From Aquitalea magnusonii (GTDB lineage Bacteria; Pseudomonadota; Gammaproteobacteria; Burkholderiales; Chromobacteriaceae), in contig NZ_AP018823.1 in the NCBI RefSeq assembly GCF_002217795.2, forward strand, positions 4,092,001 through 4,156,000: DNA of 64,000 nucleotides, in the 5' to 3' direction. The notes under the pieces are model-generated. The model was not told the origin of the DNA. It made no database searches and saw only the letters and a list, made by a program, of their open reading frames with translations. Below, in pieces: positions 13,270 to 22,745 of the stretch. Position 1 is the first letter of the stretch; each line of letters starts with the position of its first letter. The translations under genes and the position numbers were made by a program.

Positions 13270-13943
13270 AGCTACTGACTGTCTTCCAGCAAGGGGACGT
13301 TGTTCTGATTACAACGTTCATGATTCTCATTCTCATGTCTGTGGCGACCTGGTCGCTCATCCTGCAGCGTGCAGTACAGACCTATCTCCTACGCCAGGCC
13401 AATCGCCAGGCTGAGGCAGCGCTGTGGGATGCCGCCGACTGGAGCGCCGCCGAACAGGCGCTGGCTGGCTCGACGGCACCGATGGCACACATCACCCGCG
13501 AAGGTCTGGCCGCCTTGCGCCACCATCAGCAACACGCTGAGCGTTCGCTGGGCAAGGCATGCGACCTGGACGAATTTGTCACCCGTGCCATCCGCAAGGC
13601 GCTGGCCCAGGAAAATGCCCGCCAGGAAAGCGGCATGACAATACTGGCCTCGGTGGGTTCGACCGCACCGTTCATCGGCCTGTTTGGCACCGTGTGGGGC
13701 ATCTATCACGCACTGGTAAACATTGGTGCTGCCGGCCAGGTCAGCATCGCTACCGTGGCCGGACCGATCGGCGAGGCATTGATCGCCACCGCGGCCGGCC
13801 TGGCAGCGGCCATTCCTGCCGTACTGGCTTACAACACCTTTACCCGGACGCAGCGGGTGATGTCGCAGCAGCTGGATCATTTTGCCCATGACCTGCACGC
13901 TCAATTGCTGACCCAACCGGAGTCCGCCCATGGCGTTCGGTAG
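13266..13943 (+). CDS. exbB: ExbB, proton channel subunit (MotA/TolQ/ExbB family)
   Basis: A 225-residue protein with three membrane segments: about residues 12-35, then a pair after the cytoplasmic loop. It carries the family signature GTVWGIYHALVNIGAAG followed by GPIGEALIATAAGLAAAIPAVLAYN. With ExbD it forms the proton-driven motor that energises TonB. The start overlaps the tonB stop, and the end overlaps exbD by 14 bp, showing tight translational coupling. The family could also be TolQ, but the flanking tonB and exbD settle it. Confidence 0.95.
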   Translation: MKLLTVFQQGDVVLITTFMILILMSVATWSLILQRAVQTYLLRQANRQAEAALWDAADWSAAEQALAGSTAPMAHITREGLAALRHHQQHAERSLGKACDLDEFVTRAIRKALAQENARQESGMTILASVGSTAPFIGLFGTVWGIYHALVNIGAAGQVSIATVAGPIGEALIATAAGLAAAIPAVLAYNTFTRTQRVMSQQLDHFAHDLHAQLLTQPESAHGVR

Positions 13944-14340
13944 TTTCGACAAGGGCCCCGGCGCACCCATGGCCGAAATCAATACCACGCCGCTGGTGGA
14001 TGTGATGCTGGTGCTGCTGGTGGTGTTCATCATTACCGCACCGCTGCTGACCAATAGCGTGAAGCTGGATCTGCCCCAGGCAGCCGCAGCGGAACATCAG
14101 GACAAGCCGGAACAGATCCGCCTGTCCATCAATGCCGCAGGTGAGCTGTTCTGGAACGACCAGCCGGTAAGCAAGGACGCGCTGGCCACACGCTTTGCCG
14201 CTGCCGTGCAGTCCAATCCCAAGGTGGAACTGAACCTGCGCGCCGACAAGAGCGTGCGCTACGAACTGGTGGCCACCACGCTGGCATCGGCTCAGCAAAG
14301 CGGCATCAGCCGTATCGGTTTTCTGACCGAAGCACCCTAA
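13930..14340 (+). CDS. exbD: ExbD, proton channel subunit
   Basis: A 136-residue protein with a short cytoplasmic N-terminus and one membrane helix. The helix contains the essential Asp in INTTPLVDVMLVLLVVFIIT. A periplasmic domain ends in LVATTLASAQQSGISRIGF. It assembles with ExbB. It is the third gene of the Fur-controlled tonB operon; the receptor gene begins 183 bp later after two possible hairpins. Confidence 0.95.
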   Translation: MAFGSFDKGPGAPMAEINTTPLVDVMLVLLVVFIITAPLLTNSVKLDLPQAAAAEHQDKPEQIRLSINAAGELFWNDQPVSKDALATRFAAAVQSNPKVELNLRADKSVRYELVATTLASAQQSGISRIGFLTEAP

Positions 14341-14341
14341 A

Positions 14342-14394
14342 AACAGCTTTCCGCTGTTCTGATAACTGGCCATCACGGGGGTGAGCGGCCAGTT
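14342..14394 (+). terminator. Two hairpins after exbD, possible terminator or attenuating site
   Basis: AACAGC / GCTGTT (14342-14358) is followed by AACTGGCC / GGCCAGTT (14364-14371 and 14387-14394), then a C/T-rich tail without a clean T-run. They may partly separate exbD from the receptor gene. Strength is uncertain. Confidence 0.4.
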
Positions 14395-14523
14395 GTCTCC
14401 CCCTCTGCCTTTGCCTGCTTCCACACATGCTGCCCACACAGCATGCGGGGACGGCTGCGCCACTTTCCGGCATGCGCATTGGCAGTGATCTACCGTGACC
14501 GACACACAATAAAAGAGGATTAA

Positions 14524-16689
14524 ATGAAACAAAGCTTGCAGCAATCCCCTCACCTGGCGCAGCGCAAGTTGCCCGCCCGCATGGCGGTGGGCATGCTGGC
14601 CGTAGCCCTGAGCCCAAGCCTGGCCCTGGCGGCAGAAACCGGCCAGACGCTGGAGACGGTGACCGTGGAGGGCGAGGCCCCGGTACGCGACACCTACAAG
14701 ACGGAAACCACCAGCATCGGCAAGACCAAGCAGCAGCTACGTGATATTCCGCAATCCATCACGGTGGTGAACCAGCAACTGATGCAGGATCAGGGTGCCG
14801 CCACACTGAAAGATGCACTGCGCAATGTCCCCGGCATCACCTTTGCCGCCGGCGAGGGTGGTCGCAGCGGCGACCAGGTGGTGATTCGCGGCTTCTCCGC
14901 CGCCACCGACACCTATCGTGACGGTATGCGCGATATCGGCCAGTACAACCGCGATGCTTTCAACGATGAAAAAGTAGAAGTGCTGAAAGGTGCCAGCTCC
15001 ATGCTGTTTGGCCGTGGCTCCACCGGCGGCGTGGTGAATCAGGTCAGCAAATCACCCTATCAGGGTAACAAGCTGGAGGGCGACCTCACCATCGGCAGCA
15101 ACGATTTTCAACGCGTAAGCGCCGACATCAACCAGATGACTGGCGAGCACTCCGCGGTGCGGCTGAACCTGATGGATACCCACGACGGCAGCGATCGCGG
15201 TGCCGCCAAGAGTGAACGCTGGGGGATTGCACCGTCGGTGGCCTTCGGCCTGGGCGAGCCCACCACGGTGGTGCTGTCTTATATGCACCAGGAAGAAAAC
15301 AATGTGCCGGACTACGGCGTGCCGTACAACTCGGCCACGCGCCAGCCCTTGAGCGTGGACCGCAGCAAGTTCTACGGTTTTGACAGCGACTACGAAAAAA
15401 CCAGCGCAGATATTGTTACCGCCAAAATCACCCATGATTTTGGCAATGGCACCGAGCTGAGCAACCAGTTGCGCTATAACCGCTTCTGGCGTGATGTCAG
15501 CCCCACCGCGCCACGCCTGGCCAGCAGCGACACCAGCGCCACCGGCCTGATACGTCGCAGCAAGCCGCTGCGCGACGGTGTGGACCAGTCCGTCAACAAC
15601 CAGACCGACCTGACCACCCGCTTTGCCACCGGTGACATTCGCCACACCCTGCTGACCGGGCTGGAACTGACTTATGAGCTGTCCGATACCAGCCGTTACA
15701 CCCTGCGCAATACCCTGCCCACCACCACTATCGGCAACCCGGTATCCTCCACCGCCATTAATACCGCGCGCTATCGCAACAGCAATACCAAGTTTCAGGC
15801 CAGCGACATCGCCCTGTATGCCATGGATACCATCGAGCTGAACCGCCAATGGAAGGCAGTGCTGGGGGCGCGCTTCGACCGCTTTGAAGGCGACTACAAT
15901 GTGCGCAGCTACAATGCCGATGGCAGCCTGAACAGTAACAGCAACAACAGCTACGACCTGTCGCGCACGGATAATGTGTGGAGCTGGCGTAGCGGCCTGA
16001 TCTGGCAGCCGGACATGGCCCAGTCCTATTACTTCAGCTATGGCACCTCGTTCAACCCCTCTGGCGAAACCTATTCGCTGGACAAGGCCACCGCCAAGGT
16101 AGACCCGGAAAAGAACCGCAATATCGAGCTGGGTGCCAAATGGGACTTGCTGGATGGCGATGCCAGCCTGCGTGCCGCGCTGTTCCGCATCGAGAAAACC
16201 AATGAACGCAATACCGACCCGGATGACACCACACTGGTCACCCTGTCCGGCAAGCGACACACCAACGGCATTGAACTGGAAGGCAGCGGCCGCCTGACCG
16301 AGCGCTGGGAAATCTTTGCCGGTGTCACCTTCATGGATTCCAAGATCGACAAGGCCGCACCGGGGCTGAACAGCACCACCGGCATGATGCCGCGCTATAC
16401 ACCGCGCGCCACCGGCAATATCTGGACTACGTACAAGTTTACCGACCAGATTACCGGCGGCATTGGTGCCACCTATGTGGGCAAGCGCTACGCCACCGAG
16501 ACCAATGTCAACTACCTGCCAGCCTACACGGTGGCCAATGCCATGCTCAGTTATGAAACCAAGCATTACCGCTTGCAGTTGAATCTGAACAACCTGGGCA
16601 ACAAGACCTATTACGATGGCGTTTATGGCGGCCATGCCACCGTGGGCACCCCACGCGAAGCACAGCTGACCGTCGGCCTGAAGTACTAA
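14524..16689 (+). CDS. TonB-dependent catecholate siderophore receptor (Fiu/PiuA type)
   Basis: A 721-residue outer-membrane receptor with a signal peptide ending near ALAAE. Its TonB box region reads ETVTVEG, followed by a plug domain ([44 protein letters not shown]). The long beta-barrel ends in an aromatic residue ([11 protein letters not shown]), as barrel proteins need for assembly. Residues [12 protein letters not shown] and DIGQYNRD are typical of the Fiu/PiuA group that takes up ferric catecholates and monomeric siderophores. The next gene encodes the PiuC/YbiX dioxygenase, the same pairing as fiu-ybiX and piuA-piuC. An AGAGGA ribosome site precedes the ATG. Exact ligand is not readable from sequence. 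Confidence 0.92.
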   Translation: MKQSLQQSPHLAQRKLPARMAVGMLAVALSPSLALAAETGQTLETVTVEGEAPVRDTYKTETTSIGKTKQQLRDIPQSITVVNQQLMQDQGAATLKDALRNVPGITFAAGEGGRSGDQVVIRGFSAATDTYRDGMRDIGQYNRDAFNDEKVEVLKGASSMLFGRGSTGGVVNQVSKSPYQGNKLEGDLTIGSNDFQRVSADINQMTGEHSAVRLNLMDTHDGSDRGAAKSERWGIAPSVAFGLGEPTTVVLSYMHQEENNVPDYGVPYNSATRQPLSVDRSKFYGFDSDYEKTSADIVTAKITHDFGNGTELSNQLRYNRFWRDVSPTAPRLASSDTSATGLIRRSKPLRDGVDQSVNNQTDLTTRFATGDIRHTLLTGLELTYELSDTSRYTLRNTLPTTTIGNPVSSTAINTARYRNSNTKFQASDIALYAMDTIELNRQWKAVLGARFDRFEGDYNVRSYNADGSLNSNSNNSYDLSRTDNVWSWRSGLIWQPDMAQSYYFSYGTSFNPSGETYSLDKATAKVDPEKNRNIELGAKWDLLDGDASLRAALFRIEKTNERNTDPDDTTLVTLSGKRHTNGIELEGSGRLTERWEIFAGVTFMDSKIDKAAPGLNSTTGMMPRYTPRATGNIWTTYKFTDQITGGIGATYVGKRYATETNVNYLPAYTVANAMLSYETKHYRLQLNLNNLGNKTYYDGVYGGHATVGTPREAQLTVGLKY

Positions 16690-16799
16690 GCCACCCACCC
16701 TGCCTGCGCCGCCCTTGCGACAGCGCAGACCGTTGCACCCGGTCACCCCCGCGGCCGGGTGCAACATCCGGATCAATTCATATAAAAGGTATACACACC

Positions 16800-17480
16800 A
16801 TGCTGCTGCATATTCCCGACGTACTGACACCGGAAGAACTGGCTCATGGCCGCATGCTGCTGTCCCAGGCCGACTGGGCCGATGGCCGCATTACCGCCGG
16901 CACGCAGTCCGCCCAGGTCAAGCGTAATCTGCAACTGCCGCAGCACCTGGACAGCGCCCGCGAACTGCAAGCCATGGTGGAAGCAGCGCTCAAACGCAAT
17001 GCGCTGTTCTTCTCGGCAGCCCTGCCCAAAACCGTGTTTCCACCGTTGTTCAACTGCTATCAGGGCGGCATGGACTTTGGCAATCATGTGGACAATGCCG
17101 TACGTAGCCACCCGTTTGACCAAAGCTGGGTACGCACCGATGTATCCTGCACCCTGTTCTTCAGCCAGCCGGATGAGTACGACGGTGGCGAACTGGTGGT
17201 GGAAGATACTTATGGCCTGCACAGCGTAAAGCTGCCGGCTGGCGACATGGTGCTCTACCCCTCCACCAGCCTGCACCGGGTAGAGCCTGTCACCCGCGGT
17301 GCCCGCATTGCCTCGTTCTTCTGGACACAGAGCATGATTCGCGATGACAGCAAGCGCAGCCTGTTGTTTGACATGGACATGGCCATTTCACGCCTGCGCC
17401 AACAGCATGGCGATACCGCCGAGCTGGTCACGCTGACGGCCAATTATCACAACCTGCTAAGGATGTGGGCGGATTTATAA
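16800..17480 (+). CDS. piuC: PKHD-type Fe(II)/2-oxoglutarate dioxygenase, PiuC/YbiX family
   Basis: A 226-residue cytoplasmic oxygenase. The iron-binding facial triad is visible as HVDNA (His and Asp, near residues 97-99) and TSLHRVEPV (second His). An Arg that would bind 2-oxoglutarate follows in [10 protein letters not shown]. Proteins of this family almost always sit beside Fiu/PiuA-type siderophore receptors, as here, but their substrate is not settled. Length equals the usual 225-227 residues. It is probably co-transcribed with the receptor 110 bp upstream. AAAAGG lies ten bases before the start. Confidence 0.93.
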   Translation: MLLHIPDVLTPEELAHGRMLLSQADWADGRITAGTQSAQVKRNLQLPQHLDSARELQAMVEAALKRNALFFSAALPKTVFPPLFNCYQGGMDFGNHVDNAVRSHPFDQSWVRTDVSCTLFFSQPDEYDGGELVVEDTYGLHSVKLPAGDMVLYPSTSLHRVEPVTRGARIASFFWTQSMIRDDSKRSLLFDMDMAISRLRQQHGDTAELVTLTANYHNLLRMWADL

Positions 17481-17617
17481 ACAGCCAGTTAGCTTTCTGA
17501 ATAAAAGGTAAAAAAAGCTGATCGCTATCATGAAATTTGTTTTCGCAACTAAGTAAAGTTCCCAAGAGAACTACTGAATTGACATATCCTCTGCGGATAT
17601 TTTTGCGGAAACCCACC

Positions 17618-18172
17618 ATGACAAGCCAGACCAGACCACAAAACAGTCGGGAAGTGCAGCTGGAAGACGATGAACTGATTGTCACCAAGACCGATAGCAC
17701 CGGACACATAACTTATGCCAACCGCGTATTCATGCAGTTGGCCGAATATGCGGAAAGCGAGCTGCTGGGCAAACCGCACAACCTGATCCGCCATCCGGAC
17801 ATGCCGCGTGGCGTCTATCGGCTGATGTGGAAAACCCTGCATGCAGGGCGTGAATTTTTTGGCGTAGTCAAAAACTACACCGCCAGCGGCAATTACTACT
17901 GGGTGCTGGCCAATGTCACCCCGGATTACGACAGCAAGAACAAGCTGGAAGGCTATTTCTCCGTACGTCGCCCACCTGGCCGGCGGGCGGTGGAAACCGT
18001 GATACCCATTTATGCACGCATGTGCCAACTGGAAAGCACACTCAGCAAGGCTACCGCCCCGGATGCTTCCATGGAATGGCTACTGGCCGAGCTGGCCAAG
18101 CAGGGCCATAGCTATGAAAGCTTCGTACTCTCCTTGCTTGATCCCAATCTTTCCACCGGGAAATCCGCATAA
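17618..18172 (+). CDS. PAS domain protein, Aer-like sensor
   Basis: A 184-residue soluble protein. The first two thirds form an Aer-type PAS domain: [20 protein letters not shown], then [19 protein letters not shown] and [14 protein letters not shown]. That fold binds FAD in Aer and senses redox state in aerotaxis. There is no signalling domain. Instead the stop codon overlaps the start of the next gene (TAATG), a chemoreceptor with no obvious sensory domain of its own. I infer that the two proteins work as a split aerotaxis or energy-taxis receptor. An in-frame start 81 bases upstream adds unlikely sequence. Confidence 0.85.
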   Translation: MTSQTRPQNSREVQLEDDELIVTKTDSTGHITYANRVFMQLAEYAESELLGKPHNLIRHPDMPRGVYRLMWKTLHAGREFFGVVKNYTASGNYYWVLANVTPDYDSKNKLEGYFSVRRPPGRRAVETVIPIYARMCQLESTLSKATAPDASMEWLLAELAKQGHSYESFVLSLLDPNLSTGKSA

Positions 18173-19617
18173 TGGCCCGCCGCTCACACTCCCCCTTCCT
18201 GCGTACCCGCCTTGGTTTCTGGCTGATCGGCTTTAACACCCTCACCATTTGTACCGTGCTGGCCTCACTGCTGCTGCCAGATAGCTGGCGACTGGCGGTA
18301 GAGGTGTTCCTGCTGCTGCTGTCACTCTTGCTGTCGGCCATGGTGTGGCTGGGCAGTGGTCGCATCTTCACCGTACTCAACACCCTGCACGAACAACTGG
18401 GCTATGCCTGCGAAGGCGAGCTGCACCACCGTGCCTCGCGCACCCGCGATATGGGCGAAGTGGGCCTGGTTGCCTGGGAGCTGAACGATTTCCTGGACCT
18501 GGTGGAAACCTATTTCAAGGAAATCAACACCAGCTTCCGTCGCGTCAGCGACAACGACTACAGCAGACGACCGCTCAGCCAGGGCCTGCCGGGCATGTTT
18601 GCCGAATCGCTGCGTAATGTGGACAGCGCCATTCAGGCCATGGCCGACAATGACGGCTATATCCGCAAGAATCGTCTGTCATCCCAGCTAGCGGCACTGA
18701 ACAACCCGCATCTGCGCCAGAACCTGGCCAGCAACCAAAGCGACCTGACCCAGATCAGCACCGCCATGGACCAAGTCTCCAGCATTACCCGTGACACGGC
18801 CAGCGCCTCGCGCGAAAGCCTGGACAGCGCCGTGCTGCTATCCGGCCACATGGACACGATTGCCGGCAGCGTGGTGAGCATGAACGAAGCCAGCAGCGCC
18901 CTGGCACAGGAATGGACCGGCATCGAATCCTCGCTGGCCGCCATTTCCGCCATTGCCGACCAAACCAATCTGCTGGCCTTGAATGCCGCCATCGAGGCAG
19001 CACGCGCAGGGGAAATGGGCCGCGGCTTTGCCGTGGTGGCCGATGAAGTACGCAAGCTGGCCGAGCGCAGCAAGGATACCGCCCACCGCGTACAGTCGGT
19101 GCTGGGCAATCTTTCCAGCCGGATCAACGACATGCATGTCCGGGCAGGAGAAGCAGGTGCGGTGGCGGCAGAAGTCAAGGCATCGGTGGAAACCTTCCGC
19201 AATCGCTTTGCCACTCTGGCCGAACAATCGGACACCGTGCTGGCGCAAGTACAACGCGTGCGCGACATGTCGCAAGTTTCCTTACAGAAAGTTGGCCATG
19301 TCATGCACAAGCAGATGGCCTACCACGCCATCGAGGAAGGTGCGGCCATTGCCCAGGGCAGCCATCTCACGCTCTGGCGGCAAGAGGAAGGCCGCAACAG
19401 CTTTGGAGCCACCCGCGCCTTGGGCCAGCTTGCTGCTTGCGATGAGAAAGTGGATGGCAGTATCGCAAATGCCATTGCCGCAGCCGCCAACAGGGAAGCG
19501 CTGGACGAGGAAGCCATCGTCCGCCACATGCGCGCCATGGAGCAGGACAGCGCCGAGGTCCTGCATCTGCTGGACCGGATGGTGGAAGAAAAGCACGCCA
19601 CGCCAAGCGTCGGCTGA
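18172..19617 (+). CDS. Methyl-accepting chemotaxis protein with degenerate C-terminal CZB-like domain
   Basis: A 481-residue chemoreceptor with two membrane helices close together near the N-terminus (about residues 13-35 and 42-62), so almost no periplasmic part. A HAMP-like region follows. The signalling hairpin tip is clear: [21 protein letters not shown] and [18 protein letters not shown] (about 260-300). The last 100 residues align by eye with the zinc-binding CZB domain ([24 protein letters not shown]). However, the Cys position is His and the final HxxxH is CDEKVD. It lies in one unit with the PAS protein upstream and ends at a strong terminator. It probably signals to CheA/CheW at the pole, taking its input from the PAS partner. 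Confidence 0.88.
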   Translation: MARRSHSPFLRTRLGFWLIGFNTLTICTVLASLLLPDSWRLAVEVFLLLLSLLLSAMVWLGSGRIFTVLNTLHEQLGYACEGELHHRASRTRDMGEVGLVAWELNDFLDLVETYFKEINTSFRRVSDNDYSRRPLSQGLPGMFAESLRNVDSAIQAMADNDGYIRKNRLSSQLAALNNPHLRQNLASNQSDLTQISTAMDQVSSITRDTASASRESLDSAVLLSGHMDTIAGSVVSMNEASSALAQEWTGIESSLAAISAIADQTNLLALNAAIEAARAGEMGRGFAVVADEVRKLAERSKDTAHRVQSVLGNLSSRINDMHVRAGEAGAVAAEVKASVETFRNRFATLAEQSDTVLAQVQRVRDMSQVSLQKVGHVMHKQMAYHAIEEGAAIAQGSHLTLWRQEEGRNSFGATRALGQLAACDEKVDGSIANAIAAAANREALDEEAIVRHMRAMEQDSAEVLHLLDRMVEEKHATPSVG

Positions 19618-19648
19618 TTTTCTGTTTCAGCCGCACGCACGCCGCAGC

Positions 19649-19673
19649 GCCCGACCGTTGGTCGGGCTTTTTT
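19649..19673 (+). terminator. Intrinsic terminator after the chemoreceptor gene
   Basis: An 8-bp stem GCCCGACC / GGTCGGGC with a three-base loop is followed directly by TTTTTT, 32 bases past the stop codon. This is a textbook intrinsic terminator. Confidence 0.92.
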
Positions 19674-20567
19674 ACGCCCTCCCGCTGCCAAAGCATTCCC
19701 ATCGCACCAGGCAGTCACAACGCAGGTGAGTCAGGTGGCCCAAGCCTGTAAGTCCGGCAGGTCATGGCCAGTCGCGAAAACCCGCTCCCCTGCGCCTGAC
19801 CGGGCCAACTTACGGTGGCCTGCGCGCAGGCAGCCTCACTGCGCGCGCTGAGCACGCCACCCTCCCGTCAGTCCAGGCCGACCCTAATCATCCCCCGCAC
19901 CATGCAGTCACCCTGCACGCTTGCCTGCCCTGCAACAGCCCGTGCAAGCTGCGCGGATAGTAAATTCAATTTATTACGTAAATTAAACATGTATATCATT
20001 AAATAAATTACATTTTGATGTTTGATTGATTTTTACATACAAAAAGTACCGTCATTTTCATCTTGCAAAACACTGCAACCCATTCATGTACCGCACCCGA
20101 TCTCAGCCACCCAGCATCAGGCATGGCAAAAAATGGCTTGCACATCACACCACCCGGCGCATGCAAACCATGCCCACATACCGCACACATCATGAATGGC
20201 GACAGCACATGGCCATACCGGCCAGCAGGGCGGTAAGCCGATACGGCGCATAGCCGGCCTGTTCAGCATGTTGCTGGCCAATGGCATGCGGAAGGTCAAA
20301 CCAGATGAGGGGCAGCTAAAACGCGGGATTAGCCTGTTGAAAAGACCGGCGGAGGGAAGGGAAAAGCCAAGCAGCAGAGCATGCCAGCCAGCATGGCTGT
20401 TTGGCTTGGCAACCACCACAGCCAAGGCAAGAACGGGCCTTCACGTGTTCTTACCGTTGACTAGGTAATTGCCACAATTCGACTCATGGCAAATGCATGT
20501 AAAACTGCGGAATGGAAGCAGAGCGTGCCACATGCAAACCAGCACGAAAACGGGACGGGCGAGGACA
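19674..20567. other. Intergenic region without a recognisable gene
   Basis: About 890 bp between the chemoreceptor terminator and the rhodanese gene. The first part is GC-rich, then an A/T-rich block (about 19970-20060) and another mixed stretch. The open frames here are under 105 codons, lack ribosome sites and have no recognisable sequence. I see no tRNA, no clear repeat and no recognisable promoter. It could hold a small RNA or decayed gene remnants. Confidence 0.5.
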
Positions 20568-20906
20568 ATGAAACATCTTTTCGGCGCACTACTGGGCGGT
20601 GTCACCGCGGCGGCATTTGCCCACCGCATGCTCAGTGGCACCACCAGCCGGCTGGTGATTGATGTCGGCTCAAGCGAAGAATTCAGCACCGAGCACATTC
20701 CCGGTGCCCGTTCACTGCCACTGGAGCAGTTGGAACAGCAGGTGGCCAGCACCATTCCAGATCCTGCCACACCACTTACCCTGTATTGCCGCACCGGTGA
20801 AAAAGCACGACTGGCGGCAGAGCGCTTGCGCAGCCTGGGCTACACCCACATCGAAAGTGTCAGCGGCATGCGCGAGGCCATGCAAAAGCTGCACCAGTTG
20901 CTGTAA
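20568..20906 (+). CDS. Membrane-anchored rhodanese-like protein
   Basis: A 112-residue protein with an N-terminal hydrophobic segment (MKHLFGALLGGVTAAAFA) and a single rhodanese domain: VIDVGSSEEFSTEHIPGARS and the active-site loop LYCRTGEKA with its catalytic Cys. Rhodaneses of this kind carry sulfane sulfur; the periplasmic or membrane location is inferred from the N-terminus. The ATG follows GAGGA. A longer reading frame begins 99 bases upstream but lacks a ribosome site. It converges on the pseudouridine synthase gene with a 17-bp gap. Confidence 0.86.
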   Translation: MKHLFGALLGGVTAAAFAHRMLSGTTSRLVIDVGSSEEFSTEHIPGARSLPLEQLEQQVASTIPDPATPLTLYCRTGEKARLAAERLRSLGYTHIESVSGMREAMQKLHQLL

Positions 20907-20923
20907 TCAACAACCAGTTTGGC

Positions 20924-21640
20924 TTATTCCGCCGGCGCAAAACCGAAGCTGGCCAGTTCCGCCGCATCCAGATAGCGCCACTGTCCTTCATCCAGATCGC
21001 CCAACAGCACAGTACCAAGCGACAGGCGGTGCAAATCCAGCACCCGGTTCCCCGCGGCCGCCACCATACGCTTTACCTGATGATATTTGCCCTGGGTGAT
21101 GGTCATGCGGATGGTGATTTCATCCATCACTTCCACGTGGTCCGCCGCAATCTTCTCGTTGTCATCCTTGAGAAAAACCCCGGCAAGCAGATGCCGCACC
21201 AAGCCATCGGCCACCGGATGCTTGAGCGTGACTTCATAGCATTTGGCTACATGGCGCTTGGGGGAACTGAGCGCATGCACAAACTGGCCGTCATTGGTCA
21301 GCAGCAGCAGGCCGGTGGTATCCACGTCCAGTCGCCCAACGGCGGTGATGCCCAGATTGGCAAACTGCCAGGGCAGCAAGGTATATACACTGGGGTGATG
21401 CATGGGTTTGTGCGAGGTTTCGTAGCCATCGGGCTTGTGCAGCATCACGTAGATTGGCCCGGTCTGCAGTTCCCACGGTTCGCCATCCACCACCAGTTCG
21501 TCAATCTCTGCCGGGGTCCAATCCTGGCGGTAATCTTCAGCGACTGCGCCGTTGATTTCCACCAGACCGTATTCCACCATCTTGCGGCATTCCTTGCGAC
21601 TGCCGAAGCCCTGCTGTTGCAATAGTCTGTAGAGTTCCAT
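20924..21640 (-). CDS. rsuA: RsuA-family 16S rRNA pseudouridine synthase
   Basis: A 238-residue enzyme with an N-terminal S4 RNA-binding domain (MELYRLLQQQGFGSRKECRKM). The catalytic domain carries GRLDVDTTGLLLLTNDG, where the first Asp is the nucleophile, and a later QGKYHQVKRMVAAAGN motif. It should convert U516 of 16S rRNA to pseudouridine. Members of the RluE/RluF branches look similar, but the length, the YETSHKP motif and the S4 domain fit RsuA best. Confidence 0.85.
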   Translation of the reverse strand: MELYRLLQQQGFGSRKECRKMVEYGLVEINGAVAEDYRQDWTPAEIDELVVDGEPWELQTGPIYVMLHKPDGYETSHKPMHHPSVYTLLPWQFANLGITAVGRLDVDTTGLLLLTNDGQFVHALSSPKRHVAKCYEVTLKHPVADGLVRHLLAGVFLKDDNEKIAADHVEVMDEITIRMTITQGKYHQVKRMVAAAGNRVLDLHRLSLGTVLLGDLDEGQWRYLDAAELASFGFAPAE

Positions 21641-21758
21641 GACGAAATGTTAGCACGCCCCCCGGCAGCCAGCATGGCAACCTCGGGCTGATGACCCTGC
21701 CTGCCGGCTTGCCTATGATGAAGCCACCTCCACTCCATCTGCCCGCAGGGACTGCCTG

Positions 21759-22745
21759 ATGACTTATCCACGCCTGGCCCTGCGCGGCCTTGCCACCATC
21801 CGCCACCAGCGCCTGCGTCTGCTGCGCGCCCTGACAACCAGCACCTTGCTGTTTATGCCGGCGGTACTGATTGCCATCAGCGCGCAGCCGGCGGGCTGGA
21901 TTTTCCCCTTCACCCTGACGGCAGCCTATTCCATGATGATCGTGCTGCTGGCCGGACGCTTGCAGCTGGCGTCCGTGGCCGGGCTGCCGGTCATGCAGTG
22001 GCTGGGCCATGCCAGTGGCAGCCAGGGGTGGCTGATGCTGCCGCTGCTGGCTGGCATGCTGCTGCTCATGGCGATATCCGCCCGGCGTGGCCTGCACAAG
22101 GGGATGCAGTTCTGGGTATTCTGCCTGTTACTGAGCAATATGATGCCGCCACAGGGCCTGCCCGCCAGCCAGCACGCCTTGCTGTCTGTCGCCGGGGCGC
22201 TATACGGGCTGCTGCTGGGCCGCTGGGGGCTGCGAGGCTGGCAGCGGGTGCTGCCTGGCGCATCCCCGGCAGACACCCGCCGCTATGCCTGGCATCTGGT
22301 GCTGGGTGGGTGCCTGGCCTGGCTGGTGGCCACCCGCATGCATCTGCCGCATACCTGGTGGTTGCCGGTGCTGGTGGTTGGCATCATCGACCCCTCGCCC
22401 CAGCGCATGATCTGGCTCTTGAAAGAGAGAGTCTACGGCACGCTGTTTGGTGGTGTGCTGGCTGCGGCACTGGCCTGGTGGCAGCCTGCACCAGCCATCC
22501 ACATGCTCATCCTGTGCCTGTCCCTCACCACGGCCCTGATGCTGATGCAGCGCAGCTTCCGCTGGTTTATTGCCGGTCTCACCCTGCTGGTGCTGTCCGC
22601 CATGCCGGTAACACAGGTGGAGCATGGCGTGGTGGAACGGGTGGCCGACACCATGCTGGTGGGGGTACTGCTAGGCAGCCTGGCCTGGTGGCTGGAGATC
22701 GGCGTCAAACACCTGCATGTTCAGGATCAGGACAGGGCGGGTTGA
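21759..22745 (+). CDS. FUSC-family membrane protein (aromatic acid exporter-like)
   Basis: A 328-residue integral membrane protein with about ten hydrophobic segments in two clusters (residues about 28-150 and 190-315). The second block has the fusaric acid resistance-like pattern: TWWLPVLVVGIIDPSPQRM, then ERVYGTLFGGVLAAALAWW. The FUSC family includes efflux proteins for aromatic carboxylic acids; the substrate here is unknown. It lacks the large soluble domain of AaeB. Its 3' end overlaps the end of the converging diguanylate cyclase gene by 19 bp. Confidence 0.75.
   Translation: MTYPRLALRGLATIRHQRLRLLRALTTSTLLFMPAVLIAISAQPAGWIFPFTLTAAYSMMIVLLAGRLQLASVAGLPVMQWLGHASGSQGWLMLPLLAGMLLLMAISARRGLHKGMQFWVFCLLLSNMMPPQGLPASQHALLSVAGALYGLLLGRWGLRGWQRVLPGASPADTRRYAWHLVLGGCLAWLVATRMHLPHTWWLPVLVVGIIDPSPQRMIWLLKERVYGTLFGGVLAAALAWWQPAPAIHMLILCLSLTTALMLMQRSFRWFIAGLTLLVLSAMPVTQVEHGVVERVADTMLVGVLLGSLAWWLEIGVKHLHVQDQDRAG

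Noticed and set aside
15052..16830. A 592-codon open frame on the minus strand
   Set aside because: It is antisense to the siderophore receptor, which has a complete signal peptide, plug and barrel. No motifs are seen in the antisense product.
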